DNA from: Spirochaeta sp.
GTDB lineage: Bacteria; Spirochaetota; Spirochaetia; DSM-2461
Assembly (NCBI GenBank): GCA_030592625.1
Contig: JAUVIY010000180.1
Location: 1-5,781 of the forward strand
Direction: 5' to 3'
Length of the DNA: 5,781 nucleotides
The first letter of the stretch is position 1, and the number at the start of each line of letters is the position of its first letter. The translations under genes and the position numbers were made by a program. The notes under the pieces were generated by a model. The model was not told the DNA's origin. It saw only the letters and a program-made list of their open reading frames with translations, and did no database searches. Below are positions 1 through 5,781 of the stretch, piece after piece.

Positions 1-1
1 C

Positions 2-718
2 AGCGTCTTCACCAAGCTCATCGAGAAAAATACCACTATTCCCACAAAGAAAAGCCAGGTGTTCTCCACCGCTGCGGACAATCAGCCCGCGGTTTCCATC
101 CATGTCCTTCAGGGTGAACGGGAAATGGTGGCCCATAACCGTACTCTGGGCCGATTCGAACTTACCGGTATTCCCCCGGCGCCCCGAGGCGTACCCCAGA
201 TTGAAGTAACCTTCGACATCGATGCCAACGGAATCGTCCATGTGTCCGCCAAGGACATGGGCACCGGCAAAGAACAAAAAATCAGAATTGAATCCTCCAG
301 CGGACTTTCCGAAGAAGAAATCAACCGTATGGTGCGGGAAGCCGAAGAAAACGCCGACGCCGACAAGAGTGCCCGGGAGATGGCGGAGGTGAGGAATAAT
401 GCCGACTCACTGGTCTATCAGTCCGAGAAAGCGCTCAAGGATTTCGGGGACAAGGTGAGCGCCGAAGAAAAGGCCGCAATCGAGTCGGCAATCGCCGATT
501 TGAAGAGTGCTCTGGAAGGAGAGGATGTTGAAGCTGTCAAGCAGAAAACTGAAGTCCTATCCCAGGCCTCCCAGAAACTTGCCGAAGAAATGTATAAAAA
601 CCAGGCGGAGGAAGCCGGTGCTGAACCGGGCGCCGCACCAGACGAAGGCGCCTCCAGCGGTTCCCAGCCGAGCGATGTCGAGGACGCCGATTACGAAGTA
701 GTCGATGAGGATAAGTAA
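2..718 (+). CDS. dnaK: Chaperone protein DnaK (Hsp70), C-terminal part, 5' end outside window
   Basis: DnaK is the cytoplasmic ATP-dependent Hsp70 chaperone that binds exposed hydrophobic segments of unfolded proteins, working with DnaJ and GrpE. The frame is open from base 2 and ends at TAA 716-718, giving 238 residues, roughly the last third of a protein normally near 640. The ATPase domain and linker lie upstream of the window. The beta-sandwich substrate-binding domain fills about residues 1-105, with the family hallmarks [39 protein letters not shown] and HVSAKD. The helical lid follows at about 110-205 ([20 protein letters not shown]). After an Ala/Gly/Ser/Pro-rich stretch comes the acidic tail [14 protein letters not shown], the usual DnaK end. 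An ATG at 59-61 lies inside the domain and is not the real start. dnaJ follows after six bases. Family and end point are clear from the sequence. Confidence 0.97.
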   Translation, partial: SVFTKLIEKNTTIPTKKSQVFSTAADNQPAVSIHVLQGEREMVAHNRTLGRFELTGIPPAPRGVPQIEVTFDIDANGIVHVSAKDMGTGKEQKIRIESSSGLSEEEINRMVREAEENADADKSAREMAEVRNNADSLVYQSEKALKDFGDKVSAEEKAAIESAIADLKSALEGEDVEAVKQKTEVLSQASQKLAEEMYKNQAEEAGAEPGAAPDEGASSGSQPSDVEDADYEVVDEDK

Positions 719-724
719 AGAAGC

Positions 725-1837
725 GTGTCGAAGAGGGATTACTATGAGGTTCTAGGCGTCGAAAAAGGCGCCGGGGCCGATGATATCAAAAAAGCTTACC
801 GCAAACTCGCGGTGAAGTATCACCCGGACCGCAATCAGGATAATGCCGACGCTGAGGCCAAGTTCAAAGAGGCAACCGAATCCTACGAGGTACTCTCGGA
901 TGATAAGAAGCGTCAGGCTTACGATCAGTTCGGGTTTGCCGGTGTGGACAACATGGGCGGCCCCACATTCAACGCCAACGCCTTCAGCGGATTCGAGGAT
1001 ATATTCGGAGATTTCTCCGGCATTTTCGACTCCTTCTTCGGTGGAGGAGGCGGCGGGCGCGGAGGCCGGCGTTCCGGTGGACGATCCCGGGGCAGTGATC
1101 TCCGGCATGATATTCGTGTCGATTTCGACCAGGCCGTCTTCGGCAGGGAAGTCGAAATTGAATACGACCGACTGAAGTCCTGTAACGACTGTCACGGTGC
1201 CGGCGGGGAAGGGGTAAGAACCTGTTCCCAATGCGGCGGTTCCGGGCAAGTTCGACGAAATTCCGGTTTTTTCTCCATAGCCACGGCATGTACATCCTGC
1301 GGCGGCGAAGGAACAGTCATCGACAATCCCTGCAGCAGCTGCAGGGGAAGCGGCACCGTCCGATCCCATCAGAAAATCAAAGTCAACATTCCTCCGGGGA
1401 TGGACCCCGACCGGCGTATACGGTTGGAAGGGCAGGGAAATCACGGATTAAAGGGAGCCCCTCCGGGAGACCTCTATGTGTACATCCATATCCGCCCTCA
1501 CCACCACTTCGAGCGCCATGACTACGACTTGTACTGTGTCCTGCCCATCTCCATGACCCAGGCCGCCCTCGGTACGGAAATCTGGGTGAATACCCTGGAT
1601 GGCAAACGCATCAAGCTCAAAGTGCCCTCCGGTACACAGGATGCGAAAATGCTCCGGATCCGGGGTGAAGGTGTACCCGTACTCAATGCCGGCGGCCGCC
1701 GGGGGGATTTATACGTCAAGCTCAAGGTGGAAATTCCCACTCGACTCTCAGCGCGTGAAAGGGAACTGCTCAAACAATTTGCCGAACGCCACGGCGAGAG
1801 CAACGAACCAAAGCCTATACGTCTCAAGAATCTCTGA
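725..1837 (+). CDS. dnaJ: Chaperone protein DnaJ (Hsp40, type I)
   Basis: This is the co-chaperone that hands unfolded proteins to DnaK and stimulates its ATP hydrolysis in the cytoplasm. The 370 residues match the usual length (E. coli has 376) and all type I parts are present. The J domain spans about 1-70 with the HPD motif at residues 33-35. A Gly/Phe-rich linker at about 70-115 contains FEDIFGDF near residue 90. The zinc-binding domain has four CxxCxGxG repeats with cysteines at 153/156, 167/170, 189/192 and 203/206, so both zinc sites look intact. The client-binding C-terminal domains follow to residue 370. The start is GTG at 725, six bases after the dnaK stop. The purine stretch AAAGAAG just upstream (717-723) is only a weak Shine-Dalgarno, so translation may be coupled to dnaK. 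A hairpin and T-run follow the stop closely, making dnaJ the last gene of the unit. Confidence 0.98.
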   Translation: MSKRDYYEVLGVEKGAGADDIKKAYRKLAVKYHPDRNQDNADAEAKFKEATESYEVLSDDKKRQAYDQFGFAGVDNMGGPTFNANAFSGFEDIFGDFSGIFDSFFGGGGGGRGGRRSGGRSRGSDLRHDIRVDFDQAVFGREVEIEYDRLKSCNDCHGAGGEGVRTCSQCGGSGQVRRNSGFFSIATACTSCGGEGTVIDNPCSSCRGSGTVRSHQKIKVNIPPGMDPDRRIRLEGQGNHGLKGAPPGDLYVYIHIRPHHHFERHDYDLYCVLPISMTQAALGTEIWVNTLDGKRIKLKVPSGTQDAKMLRIRGEGVPVLNAGGRRGDLYVKLKVEIPTRLSARERELLKQFAERHGESNEPKPIRLKNL

Positions 1838-1845
1838 AAACATGC

Positions 1846-1876
1846 AACAGGCTGCCTCATGGCGGCCGTTCTTTTT
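1846..1876 (+). terminator. Rho-independent terminator after dnaJ
   Basis: A seven-pair stem, GGCTGCC (1850-1856) with GGCGGCC (1861-1867), contains one G-U pair and closes a four-base TCAT loop. The stem can extend through AAC (1846-1848) and GTT (1868-1870) with A1849 bulged. The run CTTTTT follows immediately (1871-1876). It begins nine bases after the dnaJ stop, the expected place for ending the dnaK-dnaJ transcript. If it works efficiently, the large gene downstream needs its own promoter. Confidence 0.8.
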
Positions 1877-1882
1877 CAGGAA

Positions 1883-2098
1883 GTGACCTCTGGCGACCCC
1901 AGCAAAAAAATCCAATATTATTTCATTACCGGCGTCTCCTCCGGTATCGGGCGGGCTCTCGGTTTTACGGCACTGTACGTCTGGAATCCGACGGAAGTTC
2001 CCTGGCCGACGAGCTTCTACGGGAACTCGGCTCCGGCGGGAACGAAAGTGGTAGTGCTGGAGATGAGAGGCCGTCGCCAATCATTTCTGAATGTGTAA
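1883..2098 (+). pseudogene. Decayed N-terminal remnant of a short-chain dehydrogenase/reductase
   Basis: Frame 2 at 1901-1960 reads SKKIQYYFITGVSSGIGRAL, the first beta strand and the TGxxxGIG nucleotide-binding loop of an NAD(P)-dependent SDR. The same frame then loses the pattern. Frame 1 takes over at 1960-1980 with RFYGTVR, like SDR strand beta-2, and at 2002-2031 with LADELLRELG, a plausible next helix. The match returns to frame 2 at 2039-2065 with GTKVVVLEM, like strand beta-3 before the usual DV/T. The order and spacing are right for an SDR, except that about eight residues of the first helix are missing where the frame changes. The catalytic YxxxK half is absent. The simplest reading is a pseudogene with at least two indels. 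A GTG at 1883 or ATG at 1859 could be the old start, but the ATG lies inside the dnaJ terminator. The alternative is a chance match in an intergenic ORF. No SDR partner gene remains here. Confidence 0.55.
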
Positions 2099-2241
2099 CT
2101 CAGTCCCGTGGAGTGGATGGCGTATGTTTTCGCACCGATGGTCTTCAGGAATGTGTCCTGGTAGACAAAGCTCCATTCCTTCATTTTTCCGGGAAAAGCA
2201 TTGTACGACCGAACGGTAAATCGGCAATACTGGTACCAATT
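2099..2241 (+). other. Stretch before the large gene: open in its frame but probably not coding
   Basis: Together with the terminator and SDR remnant, this completes the roughly 400-base interval between dnaJ and the large gene. The frame of the large gene is free of stops back to the TGA at 1756-1758. The only standard start codon before 2242 is a GTG at 2113, which lacks a properly spaced Shine-Dalgarno (TGGAG abuts it directly). The 43 residues this start would add match nothing I know at the front of this protein family. A few patches in this frame, VDGV (2113-2124) and RPNGKSAILV (2209-2238), faintly recall the SDR strands beta-4 and beta-5. They may be further debris of the same pseudogene, but this is weak. 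Confidence 0.35.
2201..2231 (+). promoter_or_regulatory. Weak candidate promoter for the large receiver/PPDK_N gene
   Basis: TTGTAC (2201-2206) and AATACT (2226-2231) resemble -35 and -10 boxes but with a long 19-base spacer. Transcription from here would start near 2238, only a few bases before the ATG at 2242, giving a leaderless or nearly leaderless message. That would fit the lack of a Shine-Dalgarno before that ATG. A promoter is expected somewhere in this interval because a terminator closes the dnaJ unit, but this match is poor on its own. Confidence 0.2.
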
Positions 2242-5190
2242 ATGGATCCCAACGAGCTCAGAGCCGCTTTCGACAAACTCAAATACGGTGAAGATGCCTT
2301 TCATGAACTCATGCGCTGGCGTATTCGCCGGGTGATGCTGGTACTGCCACATTACGATGCCTGGATTCTGGAACATGATACAAAACTGTCCGATCAGATT
2401 GTCGGTGAGTACCATCAGCTCAATTTAACCACGGTTCCCCGTCTGGTGACGGTTTCCGACGGCGATGAAGCTCTGACACTCCTGGAAAAGCAGCCATTCG
2501 ATTTGATGATTATCGGAGTGAGGGTGGGCGAAATATCACCGGATGAACTGGCGATCAGGGCCAAAATTCTCCAGAAGGAACTGGCTGTGCTTATGCTGCT
2601 TTCGTCCCGGAGCGATCTGGCCGCATTGGATGACAAATCCTCCAATTCCGAGCCTGCTATTGATGCCCGATTCCTCTGGACCGGTGACTCACGCCTGTTT
2701 CTGGGGATGATTAAGTATGTGGAAGACCTCCGGAACGCCCCGGATGATACCAGGGATGGCCGGGTCGGGGTGCTTCTTGTTGTGGAAGATTCGATTTCCT
2801 TCTACTCGGCTTATCTGCCTCTCCTGTACGGCGAGATTATGATCCAGACCCAGCGGCTTATCGCCGAGGAGATGAACGACAGCGATAAATACTGGCGCAT
2901 GAGGACCCGTCCCAAGGTGCTGCTGGCCAGGAACTGGGAAGAGGCGGTCATTCTGGGTGAACGATATCGGGAAGCCCTCATCGGCATCGTTTCCGATATT
3001 GCATTTCACCGTGACGGCCGGATTGATGAGCGGGCGGGTTTTTCTCTGATCGAACGTTTCAGAGAGAGTAACGTGAGCGTTCCGGTTCTTTTCCAGTCCT
3101 CCGACGATTCCATGGCGGCAGAGGCCGGGAAGCGAGATGCCATATTTCAGAGCAAGTTATCAGGCGACCCGCACAGAGGCATTCGCCGTTTCATCCTGGA
3201 AGATCTGGGATTCGGTGATTTCGTTTTTTGCAATCCTGACGGACAAGAACTCAGACGGGTGCGGACATTGAGGGAATTCGAGCTGGCTATCGGGACCCTG
3301 CCGGTTGAATCCGTTCTCTACCATGCGGAACGGAATGATTATTCCCGCTGGATGACGGCTCATGGCGAGTACCAGGTGGCCCGACGATTCAGGCCTATAC
3401 GCCTGGAAGATTTCCCGACCCCCGAATTCCATAGGGAATTTCTGGTCCGTTCCTTTCGTGAGGTGAGGGAAAAGCGTCATCGGGGCCGCCTGGTGGATTT
3501 TCGATTCGACGATCCGGGGACTCCGGGCTCGATGGCCCGGTACGGCAGCGGGTCCCTGGGAGGGAAAGGTCGGGGACTGGCCTTTTTCAATGCCCTGCTC
3601 AATACCTCATCCTGGGAAGACAAGTTTGCGCCTTTGTCGGTGGAAATACCCCGGACTCTCATCATCGCTACCGGTGAGTTCGACCATTTTCTCGATGAAG
3701 CCGAGTTGCCTCCTGATCATCCGGTGGATGATGTGGTTTTACGCAAGGCCTTCCTGGATGTAGCGTTGCCTGAGAGCCTCTTGAATGTCCTGCGGGCTTT
3801 CTCGGATTCAGAACCGGGTCCGTTGGCGGTCCGCTCTTCGGCGCTGCTGGAGGATTCCCAGTCAATTCCTTTTGCCGGAGTTTACGATACCTATATGCTT
3901 CCTGAAATCCCTGATGAGGATGAACGGCTGAGACTCCTCTCCGATGCTGTCAGGCTGGTCTGGGCCAGTACATATTCGATGGAAGCCACTGCATACCGCG
4001 ATGCCCTGGGAGTCGGCAGGGAAGAAGAGAAAATGGCGGTGGTAATCCAGCATATTGCCGGAACCCGTCATGGAAATCATTGGTTTCCGAGGCTTTCGGG
4101 TACAGCTCAGTCTCTCAACTACTACCCGGTCGGGCCCATGGACCGGGAGGACGGTGCCGCAAAAATCGCTGTTGGATTGGGCTATTCGGTAGTTGAAGGA
4201 GACCGGGGATTTCTTTTCAGCCCCTGTTACCCGACGGTTCCATGGGGAACCGAAGAGGACCGATGGAGGGAAGGACAGACCCATTTCTGGGCTTTGAAAA
4301 CAGACTCCAGCGAATTCGATCTGATTTCAGGAGAAAGCAGCACCCTGGACCGACTTACCATCAGGGATGCAGAAAACCTCGATGTTCTTTTGCATATGGC
4401 ATCCACCTGGGATCCGGTGGGCCACCGGCTGGTAGACGGGATCGATTCGTCGGGGGCGAGGGTTGTGGATTTCAGAGATATTCTCAGTTACGAGTGGCTG
4501 CCTCTGGCGGCTCTGCTGGACCAGCTGCTCCGTATCTCCAGGAGTGCCATGGGAATTCCGGTGGAGCTGGAATTCGCCCTCGACTGGAAAGGTGCCTTGC
4601 CGCAAAATGCCGTTTTCTCACTTCTGCAGGTGAGGCCCCTGATATCTCAGGTTGGGCCCATGGCAGCCATCCCTGAACGGCCTTCGGATGATGGGTTGCT
4701 GCTCCGGTCCGAGAAATCTCTGGGGCATGGGGTAATTGAAGGAATACAAGATGTTGTCTGGGTGGATCCCGAACTGTATGATTCCGGAGATACCGAATCA
4801 TTGCGGGACGAAGTTGCAGCCCTGATGGACGAACTGGCGAAAGAAAAACGTCATACCGTGCTCATCGGTCCCGGGCGCTGGGGCAGCCGGGATCGTTTTC
4901 TCGGTATTCCCGTAACCTGGACTCAAGTGAGGCAGGCCAAACTTATCGTGGAAATTGCCCGCGATCCCGGAGATCCGGAACCATCTCAGGGATCACATTT
5001 TTTTCACAACCTCGTAGCTCTGGGTGTGGGGTATGCCCATATCCCCTTATTCGCCCCAGGTGTCTTTGTAGACTGGGAGTTTCTGCGGCGAAAGAGCAAT
5101 GGGAGTGAAAAAGTGAGATTGTCACATTTTGAAAAACCTGTGGATATTATAATGGATGGTAAAAACGGTTTAACATGGGTTGTTAAGTGA
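2242..5190 (+). CDS. Receiver-like / PPDK_N ATP-binding domain fusion protein, function unknown
   Basis: From ATG 2242 the product is 982 residues, predicted soluble with no signal peptide or membrane segment. Residues about 28-160 look like a degenerate response-regulator receiver: at the usual phospho-Asp position after FDLMII there is Gly92. Residues about 176-310 form a second receiver with the full pocket: E182/D183 (VVEDS), D252 (GIVSD), S286 (LFQSS) and K305 (FQSKL), with an insertion of roughly 25 residues between the first two elements. Residues about 435-800 form a PPDK_N (PEP/pyruvate-binding, ATP-grasp) domain: SLGGKGRGL at 438-446, LAVRSS to FAGVYDTY at 528-551, MAVVIQ at 598-603, VELEFALD at 774-781, LLQVRP at 794-799. 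Residues 800-982 carry LIGPGRWGS (874-882) and PSQGSHFFHN (914-923). The canonical phosphohistidine swivel domain and the PEP-binding barrel are absent, so it should not be called PEP synthase or PPDK. From memory, proteins with this layout occur in Bacteroidetes and are annotated only as PEP/pyruvate-binding domain proteins. Start: GTG 2113 would add 43 residues; neither start has a good Shine-Dalgarno, and ATG 2242 (MDPNELRAAFDKLKYGEDAF) fits the family's beginning better. Confidence 0.88.
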   Translation: MDPNELRAAFDKLKYGEDAFHELMRWRIRRVMLVLPHYDAWILEHDTKLSDQIVGEYHQLNLTTVPRLVTVSDGDEALTLLEKQPFDLMIIGVRVGEISPDELAIRAKILQKELAVLMLLSSRSDLAALDDKSSNSEPAIDARFLWTGDSRLFLGMIKYVEDLRNAPDDTRDGRVGVLLVVEDSISFYSAYLPLLYGEIMIQTQRLIAEEMNDSDKYWRMRTRPKVLLARNWEEAVILGERYREALIGIVSDIAFHRDGRIDERAGFSLIERFRESNVSVPVLFQSSDDSMAAEAGKRDAIFQSKLSGDPHRGIRRFILEDLGFGDFVFCNPDGQELRRVRTLREFELAIGTLPVESVLYHAERNDYSRWMTAHGEYQVARRFRPIRLEDFPTPEFHREFLVRSFREVREKRHRGRLVDFRFDDPGTPGSMARYGSGSLGGKGRGLAFFNALLNTSSWEDKFAPLSVEIPRTLIIATGEFDHFLDEAELPPDHPVDDVVLRKAFLDVALPESLLNVLRAFSDSEPGPLAVRSSALLEDSQSIPFAGVYDTYMLPEIPDEDERLRLLSDAVRLVWASTYSMEATAYRDALGVGREEEKMAVVIQHIAGTRHGNHWFPRLSGTAQSLNYYPVGPMDREDGAAKIAVGLGYSVVEGDRGFLFSPCYPTVPWGTEEDRWREGQTHFWALKTDSSEFDLISGESSTLDRLTIRDAENLDVLLHMASTWDPVGHRLVDGIDSSGARVVDFRDILSYEWLPLAALLDQLLRISRSAMGIPVELEFALDWKGALPQNAVFSLLQVRPLISQVGPMAAIPERPSDDGLLLRSEKSLGHGVIEGIQDVVWVDPELYDSGDTESLRDEVAALMDELAKEKRHTVLIGPGRWGSRDRFLGIPVTWTQVRQAKLIVEIARDPGDPEPSQGSHFFHNLVALGVGYAHIPLFAPGVFVDWEFLRRKSNGSEKVRLSHFEKPVDIIMDGKNGLTWVVK

Positions 5191-5225
5191 TGAAAATATC
5201 AATAAACGATAAAAGTAATGATGAA

Positions 5226-5781
<556 letters not shown>

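Noticed and set aside
752..1444. A 230-residue open frame on the minus strand
   Set aside because: It lies wholly opposite dnaJ, has no recognisable domain, and is an antisense shadow of a well-conserved gene.
1859..2098. An intact 79-residue protein starting at ATG 1859
   Set aside because: The start lies inside the dnaJ terminator hairpin without a Shine-Dalgarno, and the SDR pattern continues in other frames. A broken remnant explains it better than a small functional gene.
5170..5186. TTAAC-N7-GTTAA inverted repeat as a terminator for the large gene
   Set aside because: The stem is only five AT-rich pairs, lies within the coding sequence, and is not followed by a T-run.
2242..5190. Naming the large gene ppsA (PEP synthase) or ppdK (pyruvate phosphate dikinase)
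   Set aside because: Only the ATP-binding PPDK_N part is recognisable. The canonical phosphohistidine motif and the PEP/pyruvate-binding barrel are missing, while receiver-like domains occupy the N-terminus.

Overview
This is bacterial chromosomal DNA of moderate GC content, densely coded on the + strand. The proteins suggest a free-living spirochaete of the Spirochaeta type: the DnaJ glycine/phenylalanine region and the dnaK-dnaJ pairing resemble that group. This placement comes from remembered family resemblance, not from a search.

Layout. (1) 2-718 is the 3' third of dnaK, covering the substrate-binding domain, lid and acidic tail. (2) 725-1837 is a complete dnaJ that starts with GTG six bases after dnaK. 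The two form a co-transcribed chaperone pair closed by an intrinsic terminator at about 1846-1876. (3) 1838-2241 is a stretch of about 400 bases with no intact gene. It holds what looks like the decayed 5' half of a short-chain dehydrogenase/reductase (SDR). The nucleotide-binding motif and the next secondary-structure elements occur in the right order but in alternating reading frames. (4) 2242-5190 is a large protein of about 982 residues. It has two tandem response-regulator receiver-like domains, a pyruvate phosphate dikinase type ATP-binding domain (PPDK_N), and a distinctive C-terminal block in place of the usual phosphohistidine and PEP/pyruvate-binding domains. (5) 5191-5297 is an AT-rich spacer with a candidate promoter, an overlapping dyad and a strong ribosome binding site. 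(6) 5298-5781 is the start of gdhA, an NADP-type hexameric glutamate dehydrogenase, cut by the window end.

The chaperone genes work together: DnaJ delivers clients to DnaK and stimulates its ATPase. The large protein is the least understood item. It joins a receiver with a seemingly intact phosphorylation pocket to an ATP-grasp domain that lacks its normal catalytic partners, which suggests a signalling or regulatory phosphotransfer role rather than carbon metabolism. Its position before gdhA may be incidental, since gdhA appears to have its own promoter. No RNA genes, insertion sequences, CRISPR arrays or origins were seen.
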